This document shows, one piece after another, positions 25,962 to 34,943 of a DNA stretch of 64,000 nt. The notes under the pieces were generated by a model that worked only from the letters and a program-made list of their open reading frames with translations, was not told where the DNA came from and did not search any database. How positions within the stretch are numbered: the first letter of the stretch is position 1; each line of letters starts with the position of its first letter. Source of the DNA: Ruminococcaceae bacterium UBA3903 (lineage in GTDB: Bacteria > Bacillota > Clostridia > Oscillospirales > Acutalibacteraceae); contig DGFJ01000041.1 in assembly GCA_002391625.1 (NCBI GenBank), positions 88,567-152,566 of the forward strand. The letters are read 5' to 3'. The translations under genes were made by a program, and so were the position numbers.

Positions 25962-28130
25962 TTATACCATTAGGTCACTTTCCTCCACACGCTTGTTGAA
26001 AAATGCAATTATTCGGATACAAGGCTTTCTTAATAACAAACCTAACAGCAACGCAACAGGAATAAATGCCAACAGATATAATATGTCATACCAAAAATCG
26101 TTTTGATATGGACCTGCTACAGCTTCACGCAATGCATTTATGCCATATTTAAACGGCATGAATGGGTACAACCCCTGAAAGAATGGAGGCAGTACCTCGA
26201 CAGGAAACGTACCGCCCGAGCCAGCTATCTGTATAACCAACAGAATAACGGCTAACGCTTTACCAATTACGCTAAATGTTATGGTTAAAGAATAAATCAG
26301 CAGGGTGTAAACCAAGCTGGAAACCCAGCTGGCAATTAGGAAAAGTAGAATGTTGTCACATTGAATTTGCAAGAAGAAAATATCACCCAAAGCGATTATT
26401 GTTGCCTGTACTAATCCTAACAACATAAACAACAGGTATCTGCCAAAAAACTGTTGTGTTGAGTTAACCTTGCGATTTAACCTACGTAAATCCTTTTTGC
26501 TTAGATCAACCTTTAATACGGCTACTAAAACTATACCGCCAACCCAAAATGCCAGCGTCGAATAAAAGGGCGTCATGCTGGAACCATAGTTTTTCACAGG
26601 ATACATTGACTCTGTATTAATGGTAACAGGGGAGGCAACAAACTCGCCTAAGCGGTCAGGATCTTTTAATATGGTATCTACAAAATTTTCTATTGTCGCA
26701 TTTTCAGAAAGCTTTTTTATTTTATTTTTTGTTACGTCAATATCTACTGATGCGTTATATAGTAAATCGCTAATGTTGTTAAATGATGTCTTCATAGACG
26801 ATAATGTAGTACAAGCACTTTCTAGGGTGTTGTTAACGCTTGGAAGATCACCGTCAATAGTTTTCATTAAGCCTGATGCCTTTTCAAGCGTTGAGTACAC
26901 ACTGTCTACAGCAGCGTCTATTGCACTTTTTGCTGATGTAAAGGCAGGCTGTAAGGATTCTATTTGGCTGTTGCTTTCGTTTATTAATCCTGTGATTTCC
27001 TGTTGCTGTTCTAGCGGTAATGAGCCATTAGTTTTAATTGTGTTAGCGGCAGCATCAATTTTTTCTATAGATTGTCTTTGCTTGCTGTTGGCATTTTCCA
27101 GCAAATCTATTAGCTTACTGTTATCTACACCAAAGGTGTTGCTAAGATTTTCTAAAATACTTATAATCTTGCTGTTTATGTCAATAATTTTTTTGTTGAT
27201 ACTGGTAACGCCCTGTAGCTTGTTAGCAGCAGCACCTGCGTCGCTGCTAAGTGTTGAAAAGGCATCGTTTACTTGACTGCTAATGTCGGATTCCAAGGAT
27301 TGTGTAGATGCTAAAATATTACCTACGGTATCAGTTAATTGCTTTGACGAGTTCCGAGTAGTTTCTATGGCATCCTTAGTAGATGTAGTAATCGTGCCGG
27401 ACTGTGCCAGCAGATTATCAACATCAGGTAAAATAGCTTGATTGGTTTTAACTAAATTCTCTATGGTGTCCAGTGTAGAGTTTAATACTGTTATAGTGGA
27501 TTTAAAGGTTTCTATGCTTTGCTGTACCTCTGAGAGGGAGCTATTAATATTGTCAAAAACCTCTGTTTTTTTGTCTGCAACCTCGTCGGTTGTTATGTTT
27601 AGTGTTGTAGCAATGGTTTTAGTTATTGTGCTTACAAAGCTGGCGTCCACCTCCTGCTGTATGGTCTGTACACCTTTATCAGTGATTTTTGGTGCAATAG
27701 CGTTTTTCTTTTCGTTTACATAATATTTAATTTCAGATTGGTTAAGCTCACCTGTAATTATACTGCACAGCTTTTCTGTGAAATCTGATGGTATTACAAC
27801 GGCGGCATAGTATTTTCCGTTAGCTACACCGCTTAATGCCTCGTCTTCAGCGTCTACAAAGGTCCAGCCCATTTGGGTGTTTTGTTTTAGGTTAGTGACT
27901 ATCTCGCCACCACAGTTTATTGAGATGGTCTTTACATCATAGCCCTCATCCAGATTGCATACCGCCACCGACAAGCCACCTGTGTTTGAATATGGATCCC
28001 AGTTAGCGGCAATATTAAACCATGCGTACAGGGCAGGTAAAATTGTTAAACCAATTATTATTATAAAGGCTATTATGTTGGTTGCAATTTTCTTAATATC
28101 ATTATTAAAAATCGAGAATATATTTTTCAT
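25962..28130 (-). CDS. YhgE/Pip-family membrane protein (ABC-2-type permease domain)
   Basis: Large membrane protein of 722 residues. One N-terminal helix (NIIAFIIIIGLTILPALYAWFN) carries the family motif ALYAWFNIAANWDPY. A long extracellular coiled-coil-like middle (about 170-500) follows, and then six C-terminal helices of the ABC-2 type. Relatives include the phage infection protein Pip of lactococci and type VII secretion-associated YueB/EsaA proteins. It overlaps the upstream gene by 4 bp and belongs to an operon led by a TetR regulator, the usual setting for YhgE, which suggests an export or envelope role under TetR control. Confidence 0.9.
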   Translation of the reverse strand: MKNIFSIFNNDIKKIATNIIAFIIIIGLTILPALYAWFNIAANWDPYSNTGGLSVAVCNLDEGYDVKTISINCGGEIVTNLKQNTQMGWTFVDAEDEALSGVANGKYYAAVVIPSDFTEKLCSIITGELNQSEIKYYVNEKKNAIAPKITDKGVQTIQQEVDASFVSTITKTIATTLNITTDEVADKKTEVFDNINSSLSEVQQSIETFKSTITVLNSTLDTIENLVKTNQAILPDVDNLLAQSGTITTSTKDAIETTRNSSKQLTDTVGNILASTQSLESDISSQVNDAFSTLSSDAGAAANKLQGVTSINKKIIDINSKIISILENLSNTFGVDNSKLIDLLENANSKQRQSIEKIDAAANTIKTNGSLPLEQQQEITGLINESNSQIESLQPAFTSAKSAIDAAVDSVYSTLEKASGLMKTIDGDLPSVNNTLESACTTLSSMKTSFNNISDLLYNASVDIDVTKNKIKKLSENATIENFVDTILKDPDRLGEFVASPVTINTESMYPVKNYGSSMTPFYSTLAFWVGGIVLVAVLKVDLSKKDLRRLNRKVNSTQQFFGRYLLFMLLGLVQATIIALGDIFFLQIQCDNILLFLIASWVSSLVYTLLIYSLTITFSVIGKALAVILLVIQIAGSGGTFPVEVLPPFFQGLYPFMPFKYGINALREAVAGPYQNDFWYDILYLLAFIPVALLLGLLLRKPCIRIIAFFNKRVEESDLMV

Positions 28131-28846
28131 TTTATTTCTCCTTCTTTTGGAGTTTTTATATCAACTTTTTTCTGAACACTGTTATTTTTAGCCGTACTAT
28201 TTTTACTATTTGATTTTGGTGAATTATGTTCATTGGTTGGTACATAGCTGCTTTCAGCCTTGTTATCACATGGCTTTGATTTATCCTGCTTACAGGATGT
28301 TTTTTCTTTGTTATTACCACAACCTTTTTGTGGTTTATCGTTTTCATATGTAGGTTTTTCTGGCGGCCTTATAGCGGTGTTTATTTTTTCAATTAATGCT
28401 GCGTGCTTGTTGATATCATTTTCATCTATGAAAATTCCTTCGTTGTCATTATCCTCTTGCTGGTCGTCATCCAGCTCCTTTAATTCAAACTCGTCGGCTA
28501 AACCTAAAAGCTCTTTATACCAGTTGTACTTGTAATCTGTTCTTATTAGCACACTAACGCTAATTAATATTGTGATTATCCACAGGCATAAAAATTCTAT
28601 TTTCGTTTCCAGACTAAACATTAACGCTAAAAACACAAAAGCAGAGGTCACAATAAATATTAAACCATAGCGGTTGTAACGGGTACGTTTCTTTTTAAAT
28701 TCATCATAACGATGTTTAACTCTCATATATGTTAAATGCTCTGATTCTACTTGAGACAGTGGTGGTGCGGGCTGATGCCTTCCTTTTTTCTGGTAGTTAA
28801 CTGATGTCTGCATATTCAATTTTTTGTCATGCTTTTTGTTGCTCAT
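28127..28846 (-). CDS. Hypothetical two-helix membrane protein
   Basis: Not recognised. It has 239 residues: a basic N-terminus, two adjacent membrane helices (about 55-75 and 80-102), an acidic stretch (ELDDDQQEDNDNEG) and a low-complexity Asn/Lys/Ser-rich C-terminus. Its stop overlaps the yhgE start (ATGA), so the two are translationally coupled and may form a complex. It is the middle gene of the TetR-led operon. Confidence 0.75.
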   Translation of the reverse strand: MSNKKHDKKLNMQTSVNYQKKGRHQPAPPLSQVESEHLTYMRVKHRYDEFKKKRTRYNRYGLIFIVTSAFVFLALMFSLETKIEFLCLWIITILISVSVLIRTDYKYNWYKELLGLADEFELKELDDDQQEDNDNEGIFIDENDINKHAALIEKINTAIRPPEKPTYENDKPQKGCGNNKEKTSCKQDKSKPCDNKAESSYVPTNEHNSPKSNSKNSTAKNNSVQKKVDIKTPKEGEIK

Positions 28847-28886
28847 ATGTGTTCCTCCTGTTTGTATTTAGAGGGTATTGTATATA

Positions 28887-29525
28887 TTATTTTTTATTAA
28901 AAAAGGCTATACCATGAAGAATTATTTGTTCAGCTAAGGTTGCCATTTGCTTTGGTGTTTCTTTTTCACCGTTGCTTAACCATGATGACAACAGACCTAT
29001 ACAGCCTGATACAATAAAGGAATAAAAATACTCAAAAGCTACTACGTTGCTGTTATCATGTATGCTCATCCAATCATATAGACATTTGGTTCGTACAACG
29101 CTTTTTAATTTATCCACGAAAGCTATATCACCGTTTTCGCCTAACAATGCTATACACAAATCCGAATTGTCTGATAGATAGGTAAACATTTTTTCAAGGA
29201 AGGGCAAAGGTGTACCGGCAGCTAAAGGGTTAGGTGTTTCATTAATAATTTGATTAACATCCCTAAACATTTCCTCTTCTATTTCGGACAGCATATCATA
29301 AATATCTTTATAATGTAGGTAAAATGTACCTCTGTTTATATCAACCAAATCGGACAATTCACGAACTGTAATATCCTTTATTGGCTTTTTTTGTAGCAGA
29401 ACTGTTAGACCCTTTCGCAGCTGGCTTTTTGTTTTACGCACACGTCGGTCAATCCTTTTAGGCATTGTGCCGTTATCTTTTGTCGAAACGACGTTTTGCG
29501 TTTCCTTTTCCCCTGTAAAATCCAT
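28887..29525 (-). CDS. TetR/AcrR family transcriptional regulator
   Basis: A 212-residue repressor. The N-terminal helix-turn-helix spans about residues 32-80 (ITVRELSDLVDINRGTFYLHY), a strongly typical TetR recognition unit; the C-terminal ligand domain is divergent. A GGAGG ribosome site precedes ATG 29525. It is the first gene of the operon with the two membrane proteins and probably controls its own promoter. Confidence 0.92.
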   Translation of the reverse strand: MDFTGEKETQNVVSTKDNGTMPKRIDRRVRKTKSQLRKGLTVLLQKKPIKDITVRELSDLVDINRGTFYLHYKDIYDMLSEIEEEMFRDVNQIINETPNPLAAGTPLPFLEKMFTYLSDNSDLCIALLGENGDIAFVDKLKSVVRTKCLYDWMSIHDNSNVVAFEYFYSFIVSGCIGLLSSWLSNGEKETPKQMATLAEQIILHGIAFFNKK

Positions 29526-29539
29526 GATATGATGCCTCC

Positions 29540-29568
29540 ATTATAATATATTTTCTTTTATTTGGCAA
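29540..29568 (-). promoter_or_regulatory. Promoter of the TetR-YhgE operon
   Basis: Reverse strand -35 TTGCCA (29563-29568), 17-bp spacer, -10 TATAAT (29540-29545). The leader is short. The rest of the divergent gap to 29,812 is AT-rich with no other clear signal. Confidence 0.8.
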
Positions 29569-29812
29569 AATTTTTGTAAAGCTATAAAATCTTGTGCAGA
29601 AACAAAATACTGATAAGTAATGAACAAAAAAATATTATAACGCAATTATAGACTATAAATCAACAAAAGTCAATTATTATACATGGGTTATACATTAGCT
29701 TTATTTAAAGACTAAAGACAATTTTGAAATCAGAAATAAAAAATATTAATATAGATTTTATTGTTGTAAGGTGATAAAATAAATAAAGATTAGTAAAATG
29801 AGGGTGAAAAAA

Positions 29813-31159
29813 TTGGTAAAGGATTTAACAGTCGGCAAGCCGTGGAAGGTGTTGTTTACTTTCTCCCTGCCTATGCTTGGCAGTGTGGTTTTTCAGCAAA
29901 TATACAATATAGCTGACAGCATGATTGCCGGTCAGTTTGTAGGAGAGGATGCCTTAGCAGCGGTAGGTGCATCATACCCAATAACAATGTTGTTTTTGGC
30001 GGTGGCTATGGGCTGTAACCTAGGCTGTTCAGTTGTTATATCACAATTATTCGGAGCAAAAAAAATAAGAGATATGAAAACTGCAATTAACACATCCTTT
30101 ATATTTTCCTTGTCTATTAGTGTTGTTCTCACAGTTGTTGGTTTAATCTTTTGTGATAAACTAATGATGCTGGTTAATACGCCAGAAAATATTTTTGCAG
30201 ACAGCAGTTTGTACCTTGGCATATACATAGGAGGTATTGTGTTTCTGTTTCTGTACAACATTTGTACCGGTGTGTTTACGGCTTTAGGGGATTCTAAAAC
30301 ACCGTTATATTTATTAATAGGCTCCTCTGTTGGCAACATACTTTTGGATTTGTTGCTTGTTATTAATTTTCATATGGGGGTATCTGGTGTAGCTTGGGCT
30401 ACCTTTATAGCACAGGGTGCTGCGTCAGTGCTATCATTAATAATACTAATCACACGTGTAAAGGCTATAAAATGTGATAAGAAACCACAGTATTTTTCTA
30501 TGTTTATGTTAAGACGTATCGCCCGCATAGCTATACCTAGCATATTACAGCAAAGCTTTGTTTCGGTGGGCAATATGTTTGTCCAATGTATTATTAATAG
30601 CTATGGTTCTACTGTAATAGCTGGATATTCCGCTGCCGTAAAGCTAAATACATTTACACTAACCTGTATAACAACAACATCTAACGGGTTGTCAAGCTTT
30701 GTTGCACAAAATATAGGTGCAGGTATTATAAAAAGGGTTAAAAAGGGGTTAATTGCTAGTGTTATTTTGGTTGAGGGTATAGCTATCCTGTTTACTGCCA
30801 TGTATGTATTATTTGGACAGCAGTTTATGGGAATGTTTATGGATAGTAACGCCAGCAGTGACGCACTAAATGTTGGAATAGAATTTTTATTAATTATTGC
30901 ACCGTTTTATGCTGTCGTTTCAATGAAGCTGGTTCTGGACGCTGTTTTCCGTGGTACAGGTGCTATGGCAGCGTTTATGACCAGTACGTTTTTAGATTTA
31001 ATTTTGCGTGTTGCTCTTGCTTTCGTGTTATCGCCGATATATGGCATTACTGGTGTATGGCTGTCATGGCCTATTGGCTGGTTAGTAGGCATGGGATGCT
31101 CGGTTATACTGTATTTTGCAGGAGTATGGAAGCCAAAACACGTTTTAACAAATAATTAA
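29813..31159 (+). CDS. MATE family multidrug efflux transporter
   Basis: Twelve-helix exporter of the MATE (DinF/NorM-like) family, about 448 residues. The conserved start KDLTVGKPWKVLFTFSLPML and the internal repeat of the two six-helix halves are clear (AVGASYPITML and SSFVAQNIGAG blocks). TTG 29813 is the likely start, with GAGGGTG six bases upstream; that site lies inside the first codons of the in-frame ATG 29798. It uses a Na+ or H+ gradient to expel cationic drugs or metabolites. The pantetheinyl transferase follows 15 bp later. Confidence 0.92.
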   Translation: MVKDLTVGKPWKVLFTFSLPMLGSVVFQQIYNIADSMIAGQFVGEDALAAVGASYPITMLFLAVAMGCNLGCSVVISQLFGAKKIRDMKTAINTSFIFSLSISVVLTVVGLIFCDKLMMLVNTPENIFADSSLYLGIYIGGIVFLFLYNICTGVFTALGDSKTPLYLLIGSSVGNILLDLLLVINFHMGVSGVAWATFIAQGAASVLSLIILITRVKAIKCDKKPQYFSMFMLRRIARIAIPSILQQSFVSVGNMFVQCIINSYGSTVIAGYSAAVKLNTFTLTCITTTSNGLSSFVAQNIGAGIIKRVKKGLIASVILVEGIAILFTAMYVLFGQQFMGMFMDSNASSDALNVGIEFLLIIAPFYAVVSMKLVLDAVFRGTGAMAAFMTSTFLDLILRVALAFVLSPIYGITGVWLSWPIGWLVGMGCSVILYFAGVWKPKHVLTNN

Positions 31160-31174
31160 AGGTAGAGGAAACAA

Positions 31175-31798
31175 ATGATACAACTATATTGCGTGCAATT
31201 ATCCCATTGCCGGAAAGATTATGAAAGATTTATTCCACTGATTACAAAGGACAGACAGGATAAGCTAAAGCGCTTGCGTGGCCCAAAGAAAAGGCTGGAA
31301 TGTGTAGTGTCTGGTATGCTTATAAGAAATTATGTATTTACAAATGGAAAAAGACAGGTGCTTTACAACGAGTTTGGCAAACCCTATGTGAAGGGTGGTA
31401 AACACTTTAATATTTCACATTCTGGTGATTATGCTATTATAGCGTTGTCAGAAAAGCCTGTGGGAGTAGATATAGAAATGCATAAGGAACATGATTATAT
31501 GCGTTTATCACAGCTGACATTTCACGAAAATGAACAACGCCTAATAGAAAAGAGTAACAACAGGGCAGATGATTTCTTTATGCTGTGGACATTAAAAGAA
31601 GCCTATATGAAATTAGTTGGCAGGGGATTTAACCTTTCTCCTAAATCATTTTTTTATACCTTTGAGAATAATATTTCTGTTAGCTTAGATGATAAAAATA
31701 GATGTGTTTTTAAAGTAATAAATGACCTAGCTGGCTACACTGTATCGGTGTGTGGTTATGAGGAAATTAGCGACAACATTAATGTGGTACAGCTTTAA
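31175..31798 (+). CDS. Sfp-type 4'-phosphopantetheinyl transferase
   Basis: Transfers the phosphopantetheine arm of CoA to carrier proteins. It has 207 residues with FNISHSG (78-84), the magnesium-binding Asp99 and Glu101 in VGVDIEMH, and the conserved W138-x-x-K141-E142 in MLWTLKEAYMK. A TAGAGGAAA ribosome site precedes the ATG. Sfp-type enzymes usually serve NRPS/PKS or fatty-acid carrier proteins; no such carrier gene is in this window. It is co-directional with the MATE gene and may share its transcript. Confidence 0.93.
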   Translation: MIQLYCVQLSHCRKDYERFIPLITKDRQDKLKRLRGPKKRLECVVSGMLIRNYVFTNGKRQVLYNEFGKPYVKGGKHFNISHSGDYAIIALSEKPVGVDIEMHKEHDYMRLSQLTFHENEQRLIEKSNNRADDFFMLWTLKEAYMKLVGRGFNLSPKSFFYTFENNISVSLDDKNRCVFKVINDLAGYTVSVCGYEEISDNINVVQL

Positions 31799-31821
31799 TA
31801 TTGGAAGGGGGTCATGTTGCT

Positions 31822-31917
31822 GTGATTGAAATAAAAGAGCAACAGATATATGTATTCCTAATTATTGGAGTGGTGTTGATGATCCGTATGTTTTTTTGCA
31901 TTAAAAATAAAAAATAA
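31822..31917 (+). CDS. Possible 31-residue single-helix membrane peptide
   Basis: A GTG-initiated ORF with GGAAGGGGG about 10 bases upstream encodes a short acidic/polar start, one hydrophobic helix (VFLIIGVVLMIRMFF) and a basic tail. It is too short to be sure. The arrangement (good ribosome site, one helix, positive-inside tail) is that of a real small membrane protein. The rest of 31,918-32,054 shows nothing. Confidence 0.35.
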   Translation: MIEIKEQQIYVFLIIGVVLMIRMFFCIKNKK

Positions 31918-32054
31918 ATGTCTATTATGTGAGAATAGGACAGACATATAAACCGTAAAATTAATTGACACCATAGCAAATATGGAATATACTTATTGTG
32001 ACATTTATAAAGAGTAAATAACAAATATTAATATATGTGAAAGGGCTGAAAAAC

Positions 32055-32639
32055 GTGGAAACTAGAATTATAGAAACAGCACAACGAATAAAAGGCTTGC
32101 GTGAGCTTTTGGAAATATCCCAGGAAGAAATGGCAGCTTCATTAGGTATGTCACAAAAAAGATATTGCGAGTATGAAAGCGGAGAACGTGATTTTAGCTT
32201 TACATTTTTATACAACTGTGCAGACAAGCTTGGTGTTGATATAGTAGAGCTGCTAACTGGTGAGGTGCCTAAGCTTTCCCACTATGGTATAGTGAGAAAG
32301 GGAGAAGGACTAAACATAAAAAGGCGTGAAGGCTTTAAGTATCAGCATTTGTGCTACAGGTTTAGGGATAAGCAAGCAGAAGCCTTCTTAGTTACTGCTC
32401 CATATAACCATGAGGAACAGGATAAGCCTATTCATATGTCACGCCATGAAGGACAGGAATTTGACTATATTATTAGCGGTAGCTTAAAATGCATGTTTGA
32501 GAATCACGAAGAAATATTAAATGAGGGTGACTCTGTATACTATGATTCGGGCAGGGGTCACGGAATGATAGCCACAGGCGGACAGGACTGTACATTAATA
32601 GCTGTGACAATTCATCCGCCAAAACATAATAACGACTAA
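32055..32639 (+). CDS. XRE-type HTH regulator with C-terminal cupin
   Basis: About 194 residues. The N-terminal XRE helix-turn-helix (LLEISQEEMAASLGMSQKRY and onward) is followed by a cupin sensor domain (SRHEGQEFDYIISGS, then EGDSVYYDSGRGHGM). GTG 32055 is favoured, with AAAGGG about 10 bases upstream; an in-frame ATG at 32037 would add six residues. It directly precedes the AMP-ligase gene, and this pair recurs in anaerobic Firmicutes, so it probably regulates that gene in response to a small carboxylate or acyl ligand. Confidence 0.88.
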   Translation: METRIIETAQRIKGLRELLEISQEEMAASLGMSQKRYCEYESGERDFSFTFLYNCADKLGVDIVELLTGEVPKLSHYGIVRKGEGLNIKRREGFKYQHLCYRFRDKQAEAFLVTAPYNHEEQDKPIHMSRHEGQEFDYIISGSLKCMFENHEEILNEGDSVYYDSGRGHGMIATGGQDCTLIAVTIHPPKHNND

Positions 32640-32676
32640 TCAAACCTCACCAAACAGGAAAGGACACAATAGAGAT

Positions 32677-34323
32677 ATGCTTAATATACATCAGAAATTT
32701 TGTAGAGAAACTTTTTATGACGGTCAGCTTGTTGACTTTGAACCCGTATACCAAACTAACTTTAATTTTGCATATGATGTAATGGACGTTATAGCAAATA
32801 AGGAGCCAGACCGACGCGCTATGCTATGGTGTGACGACAAGGGTCACGAAAGAACCTTTTCATTTAAAGATTTTGAACGCCTAAGCAATCAAGCTGCTAA
32901 TATGTTTACAGATATGGGCATTAAACGTGGTGACACTGTAGTGCTTGTCTTAAAACGCCATTATCAGTTTTGGATTGCCGTATTAGGTTTGCACAAAATA
33001 GGTGCTGTAGCTATACCTGCTACCAATCTGTTGACAAAAAAGGATTTTGTTTACCGTTTTAATGCAGCACACGTTAAAGGTATTATCTGTACAACCGACG
33101 GTGAAACCTTGGCTCATGCAGAGGCGTCTATCCCTGAATGTCCAACAGTAACAGTAAAAATGAGCGTTAAGGGCGCAGTAGATGGTTGGTCTGATTTTGA
33201 TGCACTGCTACCGAAGTATTCTACAAAGCTGGAGCGTGTTGAAACAAGAGCTACCGATGCTATGCTGTTATATTTCACCTCTGGTACTACGGGTATGCCC
33301 AAAATGGTATGGCATGACCACACATATCCGCTGGGGCATATTGTTACTGCTAAATATTGGCACAATGTTGTACCTGACGGGTTGCATTTGACAATATCAG
33401 ACTCTGGTTGGATGAAATGTATGTGGGGTAAGCTGTATGGTCAATGGTTTATGGAGGCGGGCATATTTGTATGCGATTTTGATAAATTTACTCCAGCACA
33501 GCTGCTACCACTGTTTGCAAAATACAAAATCACTACTTTTTGCGCACCGCCTACAATGTACAGATTTTTTATAAAAGAGGATTTAAATAAATATGATCTG
33601 TCCAGCATTACCTATGCTACAACAGCGGGTGAGCCGCTAAACCCAGAGGTGTATAGCCAGTTTTTAAAATCTACAGGCTTAAAACTGATGGAGGGCTTTG
33701 GTCAGACGGAAACAACACTGACGTTGTTTAACCCTATTGGAACAACTCCAAAGCCTGGTTCTATGGGCATACCATCACCAGCATATCATATGGATATTAT
33801 AGATCATGCTGGTAAGCGTGTTGCACCAGGGACGGTAGGGGAGATTGTTCTTAGAACTGACAAGGGAAAACCTTGTGGTATGTTTGATGGTTACTACGAA
33901 AACCCAGAGCTAACAAAAACGGTATGGTGTGATGATATCTATCATACAGGTGACACAGCATGGTATGATGAGGACGGCTATTTCTGGTATGTTGGCAGAA
34001 CAGATGATATTATTAAATCATCTGGTTATCGTATAGGACCTTTTGAAATCGAAAGTGTTATTATGGAACATCCTTGTTGTTTAGAGTGTGCTATTACAGG
34101 TACTCCTGACCCTATCAGAGGGCAGGTTGTAAAGGCTACTATTGTTTTAGCAAAAGGCTATGAACCATCAGACGAGCTAAAAAAAGAAATTCAGACCTAC
34201 GTTAAGAAACAAACTGCACCATACAAATACCCTCGTGTAGTAGAATTTGTTGATGAGCTGCCAAAGACAATCAGCGGTAAAATTCGTCGTACAGAAATTC
34301 GTGGAAATGAAAAGAAAAACTAA
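32677..34323 (+). CDS. AMP-forming acyl-CoA synthetase
   Basis: ANL-superfamily adenylating enzyme of 548 residues. The P-loop is YFTSGTTGMPKM, the adenylate motif GFGQTETT, the ATP-ribose Asp block YHTGDTAWYDEDGY, the hinge GRTDDIIKSSGYRIGP and the C-terminal catalytic Lys is in KTISGKIRR. It most resembles medium-chain or short-chain acyl-CoA ligases. AGGAAAGGA lies upstream of the ATG and the cupin regulator gene ends 37 bp before it. The exact acid activated is not readable. Confidence 0.9.
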   Translation: MLNIHQKFCRETFYDGQLVDFEPVYQTNFNFAYDVMDVIANKEPDRRAMLWCDDKGHERTFSFKDFERLSNQAANMFTDMGIKRGDTVVLVLKRHYQFWIAVLGLHKIGAVAIPATNLLTKKDFVYRFNAAHVKGIICTTDGETLAHAEASIPECPTVTVKMSVKGAVDGWSDFDALLPKYSTKLERVETRATDAMLLYFTSGTTGMPKMVWHDHTYPLGHIVTAKYWHNVVPDGLHLTISDSGWMKCMWGKLYGQWFMEAGIFVCDFDKFTPAQLLPLFAKYKITTFCAPPTMYRFFIKEDLNKYDLSSITYATTAGEPLNPEVYSQFLKSTGLKLMEGFGQTETTLTLFNPIGTTPKPGSMGIPSPAYHMDIIDHAGKRVAPGTVGEIVLRTDKGKPCGMFDGYYENPELTKTVWCDDIYHTGDTAWYDEDGYFWYVGRTDDIIKSSGYRIGPFEIESVIMEHPCCLECAITGTPDPIRGQVVKATIVLAKGYEPSDELKKEIQTYVKKQTAPYKYPRVVEFVDELPKTISGKIRRTEIRGNEKKN

Positions 34324-34404
34324 TAATGCTGCCAGCTTTGCTCAACGCTTTAATGAAGCTTTTGTTAGTGTGCTGTATTATTAAAATCATAATATTAAAA
34401 CTGA

Positions 34405-34448
34405 AAAAGCAGCAACCACAGATGTTTAACCTGTGGTTGCTGCTTTTA
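34405..34448 (+). terminator. Bidirectional intrinsic terminator
   Basis: AAAAGCAGCAACCACAG and CTGTGGTTGCTGCTTTT form a 17-bp perfect stem. It lies between convergent genes and has A/T runs on both sides, so it serves the AMP-ligase and the reverse Dabb gene. Confidence 0.95.
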
Positions 34449-34459
34449 TCTTGTTCTGC

Positions 34460-34744
34460 TTAAATTTCATAGTCTACAGCGCATCTGTATAATCTTATAG
34501 ATTGGCATAATGTGGATACTATAATGTGCTTTGGATGTGCTTTATATTTTTCTAAATCCTCTAAGCTATCAAATTCTGATTCCAAAACTGCGTCATAATT
34601 ACTGTCTTTCCCACAGTTGACACCGATTTTCATTGCCTTGAGCTGGGGTATTACACCATACAAGCTTTGTAGCCCCGCCAAAAACTTCTCAATATTTTGT
34701 TGTTCTCCGTCCTTGAATTTCCACATTACAATATGCCTTATCAT
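34460..34744 (-). CDS. Dabb-family (stress-responsive A/B barrel) protein
   Basis: A 94-residue ferredoxin-fold barrel protein. The start MIRHIVMWKFKDG and the later block YDAVLESEFDSLEDLEKYKAHPKH are typical of the Dabb family, found in stress proteins and some cyclases. Cellular role unknown. Single gene; the 34,745-34,943 gap has no further feature I can support. Confidence 0.88.
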   Translation of the reverse strand: MIRHIVMWKFKDGEQQNIEKFLAGLQSLYGVIPQLKAMKIGVNCGKDSNYDAVLESEFDSLEDLEKYKAHPKHIIVSTLCQSIRLYRCAVDYEI

Positions 34745-34943
34745 ATGTAAGCTCCTATCAATTTATATTGTAGTAATAATGCATCTAATTGCCTTGAAAT
34801 CGTTTGTTGATTTTCCCAAATAATATTTCTTCAATGCTTGCACCTAATATTTGTGGCAATTCTCCTATCAAAATACGCGGAAAAGCCTAAACCAGATCAC
34901 CATTTATATTGTCGTTTTTTCAATAAACGTTTCGTAGAGTTAA

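Noticed and set aside
26620..27276. Long forward ORF antisense to yhgE
   Set aside because: It mirrors the coiled-coil codons of yhgE, has no ribosome site and no recognisable protein features.
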